Source of the DNA: Rhodospirillaceae bacterium
GTDB lineage: Bacteria; Pseudomonadota; Alphaproteobacteria; MPNO01; UBA2964
NCBI GenBank assembly: GCA_018660305.1
Contig: JABJKO010000234.1
Location: 1 to 56,909, forward strand
Direction: 5' to 3'
DNA: 56,909 nt
Shown: positions 1-10,085 of the stretch, one piece after another
Layout: the number at the start of each line of letters is the position of its first letter
How positions within the stretch are numbered: the first letter of the stretch is position 1
Program-made: the position numbers and the translations under genes
Notes under the pieces: generated by a model
What the model was told of the DNA's origin: nothing
The model's database searches: none
What the model saw: the letters and a program-made list of their open reading frames with translations, nothing else

Positions 1-157
1 CCTCCCGCCGCGGGTTGATCAGGTAAATTTCAGTCGGGAAATCGGCATATTCCAGGTTTTCATAGATGGCCCGGGACCAGCCTCCGCCGCCTGATTCCGA
101 GGCCCCCACGATTGCGACCGATTTTGGTCTAAAAAATGACTCAGCTGACCGAAACAC
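1..157 (-). CDS. CoA-binding domain protein, probable NDP-forming acyl-CoA synthetase (partial, N-terminus only)
   Basis: The first 52 codons are visible; the gene runs off the left edge. It starts at a GTG (157-155) preceded by an AGGGAA ribosome site. The translation has KSVAIVGASE followed by a glycine run and then EIYLINPR, the first beta-alpha-beta unit of the Rossmann CoA-binding domain that opens NDP-forming acyl-CoA synthetases and acetate-CoA ligases. Those enzymes couple acyl-CoA interconversion to a nucleoside diphosphate. A stand-alone CoA-binding (YccU-type) protein cannot be excluded because the rest is missing. The 165 bp between this start and the divergent peptidase gene holds both promoters; I see no RNA gene in it. 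Confidence 0.7.
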   Translation of the reverse strand, partial: MFRSAESFFRPKSVAIVGASESGGGGWSRAIYENLEYADFPTEIYLINPRRE

Positions 158-322
158 GTTCCCTGCCTTTAAACGATTTTTTCTATCTTTGACAGTAGAT
201 TACCGTTTGGCGCCTGCGTCAACCAAGGGGCCATAGTCTGAAATTTGGGACAGATGTCGCCCAAATTGCAGACGACACAGTAACAACGGGTTTTAAAGTA
301 GTAGAATCAAAGGGTTTTTTCG

Positions 323-1771
323 TTGACATCTCAATCGCCATTCCGCATCCTTCAGATCCTGACACAAAAAATCGGACTCTTCGGTAGGGTTCGCCGTGTC
401 GGGTTGTGGTCCTGGCTTGATGAGTTCGTATTTCTGATGTTGCGTAATCCCCGCGCCACCGCCGCCCTCAAATTTGGCACTTTTTGTGCCGCCATAGCGA
501 TCGTGGGCACAGCTATATCCATTCATCCACCGTCCGGCCGGGCCGAAAATGTCGCGGATGCGGGCGGCAAGACAGCGAAAACCGGAATTAGCGGTCGCGA
601 CCAGGTCGCCGCGCTCGCCCCCCGCCCCGTGCCCCAAAATATAATGAAAACGGTGATCGCCCGCTCCGGCGATACCTTTATGAAACTCCTCACGACCGCG
701 AATATTTCCCGTGGCGAAGCCCATAAAGCGATCAATGCCATGCGTAAGGTCTTCGATCCGCGCGATTTGCGGCCGGGCCACGCAATCACCGCCACTTTCG
801 GGCTCATAGAAAAGACCGGCAACGATCGGCGTCTCACCGGCATTTCCTTCAACCCGTCGATGGATAAGGCGATCCGGATCAGCCGCAACGACACGGGGGT
901 CTTCAAGGCCCATCGTCTGGATCGGGAACTGAAGGAGCAGGTGGTTCGTCTGCAAGGGGCCATCAAGACCAGTCTTTATGCGGCCGCCTCCCAGGCCGGC
1001 CTGCCGCCCTCCCTGCTCATGGACGTCATTCGTCTGTTCAGCTGGGATGTGGATTTCCAGCGCGACATCCAGTCAGGCGATACATTCAACGTGCTGGCTG
1101 AACGCTCTCATCTGGAGGATGGCAGGATCGCGCATTGGGGCGACATTCAATTCGCCGAGATGATCGTGAGCGGCAAAACGCACCGCTACTACCGGTTCGA
1201 ATCCCACGACAGGAAGGGCAAGGCCCGCGTCGGGTATTTTGACGAAAGCGGCCACAGTGCCCGTAAGCCATTGCTCAAGACCCCGGTCGACGGTGCCCGG
1301 CTGTCATCGCGCTATGGCAAGCGCCGTCACCCCATTCTGGGGTACACCAGAATGCATCGCGGTGTGGATTTTGCCGCCCCGCGCGGCACGCCGATCTATG
1401 CCGCCGGCAATGGCAAGATCATCTCAGCCGGACGTAAGGGCGGTTACGGCAAATACGTCCAAATCCGGCACAATGAAAGATATGCCACGGCCTATGGCCA
1501 CATGCACCGCATTGCCCGTGGTATGCGGCGCGGCAAGCGTGTCAAGCAGGGTCAGATCATCGGCTATGTGGGGTCCACCGGCCGGTCAACGGGACCCCAT
1601 CTTCATTACGAGGTTCTCACCGGCGGACGGCAGGTCAATCCGCTGCGCTTGAGGCTGCCGTCAGGCCGCAAGCTGCGGGGCAAGGATTTGGCGACGTTCC
1701 GCTCGGTCCGCACATTCCTGGACCGCCGGGTTGCCTCCATACCGGCCGAAACCCGCCTCACGCAGCGCTAG
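323..1771 (+). CDS. Membrane-anchored M23 (LytM-type) peptidoglycan endopeptidase
   Basis: A cell-wall hydrolase acting in the periplasm. One hydrophobic signal-anchor lies at about residues 49-66. A LysM/OapA-like segment follows (about 110-160, with RPGHAITATFG). The C-terminal M23 domain (about 325-440) has RYGKRRHPI, the zinc ligands of MHRGVDFAAP, and the closing GPHLHYEV motif. This order matches MepM/YebA-type endopeptidases that cut cross-links to allow wall growth. The TTG start at 323 has AAAGGG eight bases upstream. An ATG at 437 would leave a shorter cytoplasmic tail and is a real alternative. The gene is convergent with clpB. Catalytic residues look complete. Confidence 0.88.
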   Translation: MTSQSPFRILQILTQKIGLFGRVRRVGLWSWLDEFVFLMLRNPRATAALKFGTFCAAIAIVGTAISIHPPSGRAENVADAGGKTAKTGISGRDQVAALAPRPVPQNIMKTVIARSGDTFMKLLTTANISRGEAHKAINAMRKVFDPRDLRPGHAITATFGLIEKTGNDRRLTGISFNPSMDKAIRISRNDTGVFKAHRLDRELKEQVVRLQGAIKTSLYAAASQAGLPPSLLMDVIRLFSWDVDFQRDIQSGDTFNVLAERSHLEDGRIAHWGDIQFAEMIVSGKTHRYYRFESHDRKGKARVGYFDESGHSARKPLLKTPVDGARLSSRYGKRRHPILGYTRMHRGVDFAAPRGTPIYAAGNGKIISAGRKGGYGKYVQIRHNERYATAYGHMHRIARGMRRGKRVKQGQIIGYVGSTGRSTGPHLHYEVLTGGRQVNPLRLRLPSGRKLRGKDLATFRSVRTFLDRRVASIPAETRLTQR

Positions 1772-1794
1772 AATATATCCCTCTAAAGCAGCCG

Positions 1795-1828
1795 AAGCGG
1801 CGCAACCAAGGCCGGCTTTACGCCGCTT
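1795..1828. terminator. Inverted repeat between convergent M23 peptidase and clpB genes
   Basis: AAGCGGCG at 1795-1802 pairs perfectly with CGCCGCTT at 1821-1828 across an 18-base loop. The right arm overlaps the last clpB codons. The position between two convergent genes suits a bidirectional transcription end, but there is no clear T-run on either side, so the call is weak. Confidence 0.3.
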
Positions 1829-4409
1829 GCGCCTTTATCCCGTTGATCATAAGACCACCCTCGCCGGCCATAACGGTCACCGTTTCGCCGTCCCGAATGG
1901 ATCCTTCGAGCAGCATGGTAGCAAGCGGATTCTGCAGTGCTGACTGGATGACACGTTTCAGCGGTCTCGCCCCATAAACCGGGTCGTAGCCTGCGGCCGC
2001 CAACCAGTCCCGCGCCGAGGCATCGAGCTCCAGGGTGATCTTGCGATCGGCCAGCATGGTCCGCAACCGGCCGAGCTGGATATCGACGATGCCGGCCATA
2101 TGTTTTCGCTCGAGGCGGTGGAATAACAGCGTCTCGTCCAGCCGATTGAGAAATTCGGGCCGGAATGCACTTCGCACCACCTCCATGACCTGCTCGCGAA
2201 CCGCCGCTGTGTCCTGCCCCTCTTTCTGCGCCGCCAGAACGTCGCTGCCCAAATTTGAGGTAAGGATAATCAGAGTATTGCGGAAATCCACTGTCCGGCC
2301 CTGCCCGTCGGTCAGTCGGCCGTCGTCGAGCACCTGGAGCAGTACATTGAAGACGTCGGGATGGGCCTTCTCGATTTCGTCGAACAGGATGACCTGGTAT
2401 GGCCGCCGGCGCACCGCTTCAGTCAGCGCACCGCCCTCTTCGTAACCCACATAGCCCGGGGGGGCGCCGATCAATCGGGCGACAGAGTGTTTTTCCATGT
2501 ATTCGGACATGTCGATGCGCACCATCGACGTATCATCATCGAACAGGAACGCCGCCAACGCCTTTGTCAATTCGGTCTTGCCGACCCCGGTGGGCCCCAG
2601 GAACATGAACGAGCCGATGGGCCGGTTGGGATCCTGCAGCCCTGCCCGCGCTCTTCGGACGGCATCGCTAACAGCGGTTACGGCCTCTTCCTGGCCGATA
2701 ACCCGGGCGCCGATCGCGGTTTCCATCTGAAGGAGTTTTTCGCGTTCGCCCTCTAGCATCTTATCGACGGGGATGCCGGTCCAGCGCGACACCACCGCGG
2801 CGATTTCGCCTTCGGTGACCTCCTCCTGAAGCATCTGCGTGCCTTCGCCGGATTCCGACTCTGTCATGCGACGTTCGAGATCTGGAATCACGCCGTACAT
2901 CAGTTCGCCGGCCCGCGTCAGATCGCCTTGCCGCTGAACGCGCTCAAGCTCACCACGAGCCTGATCGAGTTCCTCGGCAATTTTCTGGGAGCCCGCAATC
3001 TTGTCCTTTTCCGACTGCCAGACGAGGGTGAGATCAGAGGCCTTCGCTTCCAATTCGCCAAGATCCTCTTCGAGCTTGGAAAGCCGGTCCTTGGAGGCGT
3101 CGTCGGATTCCTTGCGCAACGCCTCACGTTCGATCTTGAGCTGGATGATGCGCCGGTCAAGCTCATCGATTTCCTCGGGCTTGGAATCCACCTCCATTCG
3201 CAACCGCGCGGCGGATTCATCGATCAGATCGATGGCCTTGTCAGGCAAGAACCGGTCGGTGATATAGCGATTCGACAATGTCGCGGCGGAAACGATCGCC
3301 CCATCGGTAATCCGCACGCCATGATGGACTTCGTATTTTTCCTTCAGGCCCCGCAGGATGGAAATAGTGTCCTCCAGCGACGGTTCGGCAACAAAGACCG
3401 GCTGGAAGCGCCGCGCCAGGGCGGCGTCCTTTTCCACATGCTTGCGATATTCATCGAGCGTGGTTGCGCCGATACAATGCAGTTCGCCGCGCGCCAGGGC
3501 TGGCTTGAGCATGTTGGAGGCATCCATCGACCCCTCGGCGGCGCCAGCACCGACAAGCGTATGAAGTTCATCGATAAAGAGAACGATTTCGCCCTCGCAG
3601 GCGCTGACTTCCTCAAGCACGGCCTTCAGCCGCTCCTCGAATTCGCCGCGGAATTTCGCGCCGGCGATGAGCGCGCCAAGATCAAGGGTCAGGAGCCGCT
3701 TGTCGCGCAATCCGTCGGGAATGTCGCCCTGGACGATGCGTTGCGCCAACCCTTCGATAATGGCGGTCTTGCCGACACCGGGTTCGCCGATCAGCACCGG
3801 ATTGTTCTTAGTCCGGCGGGCCAGGACCTGAATGGTCCGGCGGATCTCCTCGTCACGACCGATCACCGGGTCAAGCTTGCCGTCGCGTGCCCGTTCGGTC
3901 AGGTCCGTGGCGTATTTTTTCAGCGCCTCCAGGCTGTTCTCGGCGGTTGCCGAATCAGCTTTCCGCCCCTTACGGATGTCGTTGATGGCGCTATTCAGGT
4001 TTTGCGGCGTCAGGCCGGCTTCCTGCAGGATTTCGGCGGCCGATGTACCGGTTGCCAGAGCGAGAGCCAGCAGCAGCCGCTCGACGGTGACGAAGCTGTC
4101 ACCGGCTTTCTCGGCGATCTGCTCCGCCTGTTCGAACAGCTTGGCGGTTTCGGGCGCCAGATATAGCTGGCCGGCGCCACCGCCTTCGACAGTCGGTATC
4201 TTTGCCAGGGCCGCTTCGACGCCGGCGTGTGCCTTGGGCGCGTCTCCCCCTGCCGCCTCAATCAGATTGGCGGCGAGACCTTCCTTGTCGTCGAGTAAAA
4301 CCTTGAGAATATGTTCCGGCGCCAGCCGTTGGTGATTGCTTCTCAGCGCCAAAGCCTGGGCGGATTGAACGAAACCGCGCGAGCGTTCCGTGTAGTTTTC
4401 GAACTCCAT
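1818..4409 (-). CDS. clpB: ClpB (Hsp104-type) AAA+ disaggregase
   Basis: A hexameric ATP-driven chaperone that, with DnaK, pulls proteins out of aggregates. The 863-residue protein has the N-terminal Clp_N repeat pair, a first AAA+ module with GEPGVGKT, a long middle coiled coil (about 400-530), a second AAA+ module with GPTGVGKT, and the ClpB C-terminal domain. I place the start at the ATG 4409-4407 ([13 protein letters not shown]), which has GGGAG nine bases upstream. A TTG three codons earlier also reads through but overlaps that site. It is the last gene of the leftward lysC-to-clpB block but probably has its own heat-shock promoter about 90 bases upstream. Confidence 0.97.
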   Translation of the reverse strand: MEFENYTERSRGFVQSAQALALRSNHQRLAPEHILKVLLDDKEGLAANLIEAAGGDAPKAHAGVEAALAKIPTVEGGGAGQLYLAPETAKLFEQAEQIAEKAGDSFVTVERLLLALALATGTSAAEILQEAGLTPQNLNSAINDIRKGRKADSATAENSLEALKKYATDLTERARDGKLDPVIGRDEEIRRTIQVLARRTKNNPVLIGEPGVGKTAIIEGLAQRIVQGDIPDGLRDKRLLTLDLGALIAGAKFRGEFEERLKAVLEEVSACEGEIVLFIDELHTLVGAGAAEGSMDASNMLKPALARGELHCIGATTLDEYRKHVEKDAALARRFQPVFVAEPSLEDTISILRGLKEKYEVHHGVRITDGAIVSAATLSNRYITDRFLPDKAIDLIDESAARLRMEVDSKPEEIDELDRRIIQLKIEREALRKESDDASKDRLSKLEEDLGELEAKASDLTLVWQSEKDKIAGSQKIAEELDQARGELERVQRQGDLTRAGELMYGVIPDLERRMTESESGEGTQMLQEEVTEGEIAAVVSRWTGIPVDKMLEGEREKLLQMETAIGARVIGQEEAVTAVSDAVRRARAGLQDPNRPIGSFMFLGPTGVGKTELTKALAAFLFDDDTSMVRIDMSEYMEKHSVARLIGAPPGYVGYEEGGALTEAVRRRPYQVILFDEIEKAHPDVFNVLLQVLDDGRLTDGQGRTVDFRNTLIILTSNLGSDVLAAQKEGQDTAAVREQVMEVVRSAFRPEFLNRLDETLLFHRLERKHMAGIVDIQLGRLRTMLADRKITLELDASARDWLAAAGYDPVYGARPLKRVIQSALQNPLATMLLEGSIRDGETVTVMAGEGGLMINGIKAQAA

Positions 4410-4506
4410 TGTCTGCAACTCCCTATAGAGACATTGCCTGGTCGCGCCCCCTGAAACAGGCGGGTCGACTTACTGCGATAGGACCCCGGTCGGGCATCCT
4501 GGCCTC

Positions 4507-4536
4507 TATATGGTAATTCGAAGGGTGTCTCGCAAG
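4507..4536 (-). promoter_or_regulatory. Probable sigma-32 (RpoH) promoter of clpB
   Basis: Read on the minus strand, CTTGCGA (4536-4530) is followed after 14 bases by TACCATATA (4515-4507). The sigma-32 consensus is CTTGAAA, a spacer of about 11-16, then CCCCATNTA; the -10 matches at seven of nine positions. It lies about 90 bases before the clpB ATG, a gene that is classically RpoH-controlled. Transcription would begin near 4500. Confidence 0.6.
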
Positions 4537-4639
4537 ATCGCGCATGATCCGCCGTGGCAGTTCAACCTACCGATGGACACTGAGACAAATAGTTGAACGA
4601 AACGTTGAGAATCCAGCCTCTTACCGCTCCAGGCGGCAA

Positions 4640-5248
4640 TCAGGCGGCGGGTTCGGTCGTCTCTTCTTCGGCTTGTGCCGGTTTGGCCTTCTTTTCGGCT
4701 TTAACGGCTTCTTTTTCTTCTTCATTAACTTTTGCGTCTACCGGAGCGGATTCCGCCGGTGGCACCAATGTGTCAGCTTTGGGCACTGCCTCGGTTTCAG
4801 CCGATTGTTTATGGTTATTCTGCTCCGCGCCATTGGCCACCGCCGCCGCGGCAGGGGGAGCAGGAGCAGGAGCGCCGTCCGATGCCGCGCCATTTGTCTG
4901 CTGCCGATTATCATCGGCGCCATTACCGTTGTCCCGCTCACCGTTATTATTATTGTCCGGAGACCGGTTACCCTGGCGGTTATCGCCGCCGCCGTTCGCG
5001 TTCAGCACCCGAAAGTAGTGCTCCGCGTGCTGATAATAATTCTCGGCCATAACGGGATCACCGGCAGTCGATGCCTCACGGGCCAAAGCCTGATATTTAT
5101 CAACGACTTGCTGTGCATTTCCCCGGACTTTGATATCGGGTCCATTACTGTCAAAACTCTGTGACCGTGGTGAACCACTCCGACGCCCACCGCCGCTATT
5201 GTTATTACCCCGGCGCATTGGACGCCGGGTATTCGGACCTGATCTCAT
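4640..5248 (-). CDS. DUF4167 protein, basic and Asn/Gly-rich N-terminus
   Basis: A conserved alphaproteobacterial protein of unknown function. Residues 1-35 are rich in Arg, Asn and Gly. The DUF4167 core (about 36-85) has the pattern DIKVRGNAQQVVDKYQALA and then DPVMAENYYQHAEHYFRVL. The remainder is disordered: an Asn/Asp-rich stretch, Ala/Pro, then a Lys/Glu-rich tail. The basic N-terminus suggests nucleic-acid or ribosome contact, which is inference only. It lies between prmC and clpB, its usual position in this class. The 223 bp between it and prmC holds no gene I can support; a TTGACA occurs near its start but lacks a convincing -10. Confidence 0.85.
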   Translation of the reverse strand: MRSGPNTRRPMRRGNNNSGGGRRSGSPRSQSFDSNGPDIKVRGNAQQVVDKYQALAREASTAGDPVMAENYYQHAEHYFRVLNANGGGDNRQGNRSPDNNNNGERDNGNGADDNRQQTNGAASDGAPAPAPPAAAAVANGAEQNNHKQSAETEAVPKADTLVPPAESAPVDAKVNEEEKEAVKAEKKAKPAQAEEETTEPAA

Positions 5249-5471
5249 CTTTTGTTATCCGGTTCTGTTTGCACTAATTCCCGATCCGGCCGACACACGA
5301 CGGGGCTGTCAATTACCCGCTCGTGCTGCCCAAATTGCGACTACCCGCTGGTGCCGCCTGGGTTCTGCTCGCGCAGCCTTTTCAGGATCTAATGGGCGAG
5401 AAGCCATTGGCTTTTCTTCGTTCGCCCGTCCCTCACCCTAGTGGGGTTGACGTAGCTTTCCAACCTTTTTT

Positions 5472-6341
5472 TTAAGTAACCGTAAAGATGGGGTCAACTT
5501 TGCAAACGATACATCGTTTGATTCCGGCCAAATCCTCGCGGACCTCTATGAGCGCCAGCCCGCATTCCGCCATAATCCGTACAACTGACTCCGCCTGCCC
5601 GGCGCCGATTTCGACAATGCCGGTCCCTGTTGGAGACAGAAGCCTCTTAATTTCAGGCAGCAGCCGCCGGTATGCCACCAGACCATCCTCGCCTCCCTCA
5701 AGCGCCAGGTGAGGCTCGAAATTGGCCACCTCCGGTTCGAGGCCCACCATATCCACGCTGCTGATGTAAGGCGGATTGCACAGGATCAGATCGAAAATCC
5801 CGTTGATTGCCGCGCCCCAATCGCCGCGCACAAATCGCGCCCGCCTGGCCAGCCCCAGCCGCTCCGCATTGAGGCTGGCGACTTCCAGCGCGCTGCTGGA
5901 GAGGTCCGATCCCACACCCGTGGCATGGGGCCGTTCGTTCAACACCGACAGTAACAAACATCCACTGCCGGTACCGAGATCAAGAACCGAAAGCGGTGCA
6001 TCCATGTCCGGAAATAGATCCAGAGCCGCATTAACCAGGGTTTCGCTGTCCGGCCGCGGATCGAGGACAGCCTTGTTGACCACGAAGGACAGGCTCCAGA
6101 ATTCCCGCGATCCCAACAGATGAGAAACCGGTTCCCGGCCAACCCGCCGCGCGATGAGATCATCGAACCGGGCCTGCATCGCGGAATCCAGACTGGTTTC
6201 CGATTCGGTCACCAGTTGCGCGCGGGTAAAACCGCTCACATGAGAGAGTAACAGGCGGGCATCCTGGCGGGCCGAACCGATACCCGCATCGGCGAGGATT
6301 CCTGTTGCCTGATTTAGCGCTTCCGACAATTTACGGGGCAA
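5472..6341 (-). CDS. prmC: PrmC (HemK) release-factor glutamine methyltransferase
   Basis: Methylates the glutamine of the GGQ motif of release factors using S-adenosylmethionine. The 289-residue protein has the helical N-terminal domain, the SAM-binding loop LDLGTGSGCLLLS, and the diagnostic NPPY motif near residue 188 that holds the substrate Gln. It is 12 bases downstream of prfA, so substrate and modifying enzyme are almost certainly cotranscribed. No anomaly seen. Confidence 0.96.
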   Translation of the reverse strand: MPRKLSEALNQATGILADAGIGSARQDARLLLSHVSGFTRAQLVTESETSLDSAMQARFDDLIARRVGREPVSHLLGSREFWSLSFVVNKAVLDPRPDSETLVNAALDLFPDMDAPLSVLDLGTGSGCLLLSVLNERPHATGVGSDLSSSALEVASLNAERLGLARRARFVRGDWGAAINGIFDLILCNPPYISSVDMVGLEPEVANFEPHLALEGGEDGLVAYRRLLPEIKRLLSPTGTGIVEIGAGQAESVVRIMAECGLALIEVREDLAGIKRCIVCKVDPIFTVT

Positions 6342-6353
6342 GCCGGCGTGCCT

Positions 6354-7430
6354 TTATGCCAGCTCGGCGAGACGGCTCGCCTGATCCTCCGACGTCAGCG
6401 CGTCGACCAGCTCATCCAGCGCCTCGCCCTCCAACACACGGTCGAGCTTATGCAGGGTAAGCGAAATGCGATGATCGGTGACCCGGCCCTGTGGAAAATT
6501 ATAGGTCCGGATGCGCTCCGACCGGTCGCCGGACCCGACCTGGGATTTCCGGGTTTGGGCACGCTCCGCATCGGCTGCGTTCCGCTGCGCGTCATAGACG
6601 CGGGACCGGAGGACTTTCATCCCCTTGGCCCGGTTTTTATGTTGCGATTTCTCATCCTGCTGGCTGACCACAATACCGGTGGGAAGATGGGTGATACGGA
6701 CCGCGCTGTCGGTGGTGTTAACGTGCTGACCGCCCGCCCCCTGGGCGCGGAACGTATCGATGCGGAGATCTTTTTCCTCGATCTGCACATCGATCTCTTC
6801 TGCCTCCGGTAAAACGGCGACCGTCGCCGCGGAGGTATGGATGCGTCCCCCGGACTCCGTCTCGGGAACACGCTGAACCCTGTGGACCCCGGATTCGAAT
6901 TTGAGCCGGGCGAAAACGCCTTTGCCGGTAATATTCACGACAGCCTCCTTAAACCCGCCGATACCGGTATCGGAGAGCTGCAGGGGTTCGAACCGCCAGC
7001 CATGCAGCGCGGCATAGCGCTGATACATGCGGAACAGATCGGCAGCAAACAACGCCGCCTCATCGCCCCCGGTACCGGCCCGAATTTCAAGGATTGCGTT
7101 TTTCTCATCCGCCGTATCCTTGGGCAGCAGCAGCAGTTGCAGGCGGCGTTCTATGTCAGGCAGCTTGTCGCGGGCGTCTCTCATTTCCTGTTCGGCGAGT
7201 TCCCTCATCTCCGGATCACTGTCCTGATCGGCAACCAGACCACCCAGATCGGCGATCTCACTCTGAGCCGCCCTTAGTTCCTCGATACAGGTGACGACCG
7301 GCAGGATTTCGGCATATTCCTTGGACAGCCGCACATAATCGTCCGCATCCACCCCGTCGGAGCTCGACATGAGCTGGGACAGCTCATCCCGACGGGCCAC
7401 CAAATGGTCCAGCTTGTCATCGAAATTCAC
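6354..7430 (-). CDS. prfA: Peptide chain release factor 1
   Basis: Reads UAA and UAG stop codons and triggers peptide release. Length 358 residues, typical. The codon-recognition tripeptide is PET (in VQRVPETES), a form of the RF1 PxT motif, and the catalytic GGQ falls at residues 233-235 within [11 protein letters not shown]. The start overlaps the end of hemA by four bases, indicating translational coupling, and prmC follows 12 bases downstream. Confidence 0.97.
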   Translation of the reverse strand: MNFDDKLDHLVARRDELSQLMSSSDGVDADDYVRLSKEYAEILPVVTCIEELRAAQSEIADLGGLVADQDSDPEMRELAEQEMRDARDKLPDIERRLQLLLLPKDTADEKNAILEIRAGTGGDEAALFAADLFRMYQRYAALHGWRFEPLQLSDTGIGGFKEAVVNITGKGVFARLKFESGVHRVQRVPETESGGRIHTSAATVAVLPEAEEIDVQIEEKDLRIDTFRAQGAGGQHVNTTDSAVRITHLPTGIVVSQQDEKSQHKNRAKGMKVLRSRVYDAQRNAADAERAQTRKSQVGSGDRSERIRTYNFPQGRVTDHRISLTLHKLDRVLEGEALDELVDALTSEDQASRLAELA

Positions 7431-8731
7431 TTATCCTTCTCCTCTTCGCCCGGCTCGGACGGGGTCTGCTTGCTGTCCGGCGCCATGTCAAAAAGCGTCT
7501 GGAGTAACTCTTCCGCGTTCCGCAGGGCGTCGCTTCGGTCTTTGGACAAATGCCGCAGAACATCCGATGGTCCGTGAAGCAGGCGATTAATCAGCAAACG
7601 TGTCGCGGCGGCGGCATCCCCCGGCTCGTCATCGAGCACATCCTGCCTGATCGATTGAAAATGCTCCCGGAGACCGGTAATGACGGGGCTAATTTCGCGC
7701 CCTGCCTGTTCCTCGACATAGCGCGATACTTCCTCCTCGACAATGACCGACGCTGCATTTGTCTCCGCGTCCCGGCCCGCAAGCCCCTCCAACGCGACGG
7801 CCTCAAGATCGGCGAGGTCGTAGACGAACGCATCGTCGAGGTCATTCACGGCGGGCTGAATGTCACCCGGAACACCCGTATCAACCAAAAACATGGGCCG
7901 TCTTTTCCGCTCCGTCAGAGCGCTGGCGACACTGTCCTGAGTTATGACATGGCGCCCCGTCGCGACCGCCGTAATCACGATATCCGCATCCCTCAGACAG
8001 GCCTGAAGATCGTCGAAAGCGGCATGATGGCCGCCAACCCGTTGCGACACCCCTTCCGCCTGGGCGGCGATACGGGCAGTAACGGTGACCCTCCCCAATC
8101 CCGAGCGCCGTAAATGGTCGGCAATCAATTCGCCCATTTCTCCGGCACCGACCAATAGCGCCGCACATTTATCCAGGTCGCCATGAACATTGCGGGCCAG
8201 CCGCTCCGCCGCCGCCGCAATGGAGACGGGACGCTGTCCGATGGTGGTCTCCGTGCGCACCCGCTTCGCGGCGTGGTAGGACGCGGCCAGAATATTGCCC
8301 AACTCGGCATCGATCATCGATCTCGATTGTGCCAGGCGATGGCTGTCCTTGATCTGTCCCAGCACCTGCGGTTCACCGACCACGAGGCTGTCGAGCGAGG
8401 CCGCCACCGAGAAAAGATGCGACAAGGCGGCACGCCCCTCTAATCGATAGCATTGCCGGTCGAATTCGTCGCGCTCCACCCCCGAATGGGACGCCATCGC
8501 ATCCAGAATGATTTCAGCGGCAAAATCCTGATCATGGTGAACCGCCTGTACCTCGACCCGGTCGCAGGTCGCGAGCACCAATGCGTTGGGGATGCCGGCG
8601 TCACGAAGGCGATCCAGAAATTCCGGCTGTGCGTCCACATCGATGAAAAGCCGCTCACGCAGCGCCGCACCGCTTTTACGATGGCTTGTCCCGACGACGA
8701 GCAGTCGGGACGCTCCCGAGGCTGCACGCAT
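7427..8731 (-). CDS. hemA: Glutamyl-tRNA reductase
   Basis: First committed step of C5-pathway tetrapyrrole synthesis: NADPH reduction of glutamyl-tRNA to glutamate-1-semialdehyde. The 434-residue protein opens with [10 protein letters not shown], carries the catalytic Cys56 in ATCDRVE, the conserved [15 protein letters not shown], a NADPH-binding domain, and the C-terminal dimerisation helices. Many Alphaproteobacteria instead use 5-aminolevulinate synthase, so a C5 enzyme here is informative. It begins six bases after hisS and overlaps prfA by four. Confidence 0.95.
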   Translation of the reverse strand: MRAASGASRLLVVGTSHRKSGAALRERLFIDVDAQPEFLDRLRDAGIPNALVLATCDRVEVQAVHHDQDFAAEIILDAMASHSGVERDEFDRQCYRLEGRAALSHLFSVAASLDSLVVGEPQVLGQIKDSHRLAQSRSMIDAELGNILAASYHAAKRVRTETTIGQRPVSIAAAAERLARNVHGDLDKCAALLVGAGEMGELIADHLRRSGLGRVTVTARIAAQAEGVSQRVGGHHAAFDDLQACLRDADIVITAVATGRHVITQDSVASALTERKRRPMFLVDTGVPGDIQPAVNDLDDAFVYDLADLEAVALEGLAGRDAETNAASVIVEEEVSRYVEEQAGREISPVITGLREHFQSIRQDVLDDEPGDAAAATRLLINRLLHGPSDVLRHLSKDRSDALRNAEELLQTLFDMAPDSKQTPSEPGEEEKDK

Positions 8732-8737
8732 GATAAG

Positions 8738-9982
8738 CTACCGGTAGGGGGCTAGATGTTGCGATAAAGTATCCAACGCCACTTCTTCCTGACCGCCGCT
8801 GTCCAGATCACGGAATGTCACCGCGCCCTTCGCGGCTTCATCGGGACCAAGAATAATGGCCGCCTGAGCGTTCAGACGATTGGCCCGCTTCATGCGCCGG
8901 CTCAAATTGCCTTTATAGGCTAACTCGATGGTAAAGCCGTCCACGCGCAGGCGATGCGCGAGCTTCAAGGCGTCCACATCCATATCACGGTTCACGGGGA
9001 TTACGGCGATGGGCCGGGGTCCGGCGGCGCTCTCGCCGGCCAGCATGGCGATGCGCTCGATTCCCGCGGCCCAACCAACACCCGCCGTATCCGTGCCGCC
9101 CATCTGTGACACCAACCCGTCATAGCGACCACCGGCCAGGACCGTTCCCTGGGCACCGAGGGCATCCGTGGTGAACTCGAATGCCGTGTGGCAGTAATAA
9201 TCCAAACCGCGGACAAGCCGGGAATTCAGCGAGTAGGCGATATCCAGGGCGCTAAGTCCGGCAAGTACTTCATCGAAAAAATCACGCGATTCGTCGTCGA
9301 GGCTGTCCGCGAAATCGGGGGCGTCGGCGATGATGACGCGATCGCCCTTGGCCTTGGAATCGAGTATGCGCAGCGGATTGCGTGTCAGCCGTGCCTGGCT
9401 GTCTTCCGACAGCGACGCCGCATGGTCCTGAAGATAGGCGACAAGCTCCTCACGATACGCCGCCCGGCTCGCGCTATTGCCCAGCGTATTGAGTTCTAGG
9501 GTTGTTGTGTCCGACAGGCCCAGCCCGGCCAGTACGGCCGCGCCGAGGGCAATGATCTCCACATCACCCAGAGGCTCACCGACACCGAGAAGCTCCACAC
9601 CAATCTGATGGAATTGCCGATAACGGCCTTTTTGGGGCCGCTCATAACGAAACATGGGCCCATGATAAAAATACTTGAGCGGCAGATTTTGCGCCAGGCC
9701 GCCGGAGATCAGCATGCGCGCCACACCGGCCGTGCCTTCCGGCCGCAGCGTAATTTCATCGCCGCCCTTGTCGGAGAATGTGTACATCTCCTTGGTGACG
9801 ATATCCGAGGTATCGCCGAGCGTGCGCTTGAACACATCGGAGAATTCGAAAATGGGAGTGGCGATCTCCTCATAGCCAAACCGTTCGGCCACGGTACGCG
9901 CCATCTCTTCCACGCGGCGCATTCCACGCGCTTCCGCTGGCTGGATGTCGCGGGTTCCCCGCACGGGCTGAAGACCGGCCAT
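8738..9982 (-). CDS. hisS: Histidyl-tRNA synthetase
   Basis: Class II synthetase charging tRNA-His. The 414-residue protein begins with the family motif PVRGTRDI, has motif 2 around FRYERPQKGRYRQFHQ, the histidine-specific RGLDYYCHTAFEF, the motif 3 region AAGIERIAML, and a C-terminal anticodon-binding domain. It is followed by hemA after six bases. In several relatives ispG precedes hisS; here only about 100 bp separate hisS from the RodZ-like gene. Confidence 0.97.
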   Translation of the reverse strand: MAGLQPVRGTRDIQPAEARGMRRVEEMARTVAERFGYEEIATPIFEFSDVFKRTLGDTSDIVTKEMYTFSDKGGDEITLRPEGTAGVARMLISGGLAQNLPLKYFYHGPMFRYERPQKGRYRQFHQIGVELLGVGEPLGDVEIIALGAAVLAGLGLSDTTTLELNTLGNSASRAAYREELVAYLQDHAASLSEDSQARLTRNPLRILDSKAKGDRVIIADAPDFADSLDDESRDFFDEVLAGLSALDIAYSLNSRLVRGLDYYCHTAFEFTTDALGAQGTVLAGGRYDGLVSQMGGTDTAGVGWAAGIERIAMLAGESAAGPRPIAVIPVNRDMDVDALKLAHRLRVDGFTIELAYKGNLSRRMKRANRLNAQAAIILGPDEAAKGAVTFRDLDSGGQEEVALDTLSQHLAPYR

Positions 9983-10085
9983 TGTCGCCTCGTTATTGCG
10001 GCCGGGACAGGACTGCTAGATCGCCCGACTTCGCGCCGAAACTATTGATACAAATGGAGAAAATCAAGCGATTGCCGAAGGGCCG

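Noticed and set aside
323..328. TTGACA as a -35 box
   Set aside because: It falls on the probable start codon of the M23 gene and no -10 lies 16-18 bases downstream.
2928..4166. 412-aa plus-strand frame over clpB
   Set aside because: Antisense shadow of a clear ClpB; no family motifs or ribosome site.
5249..5471. Possible small ORF (31 codons) or regulatory RNA in the prmC-DUF4167 gap
   Set aside because: Weak ribosome site, no recognisable protein features, and only a short AAGCCA/TGGCTT palindrome; not enough to call.
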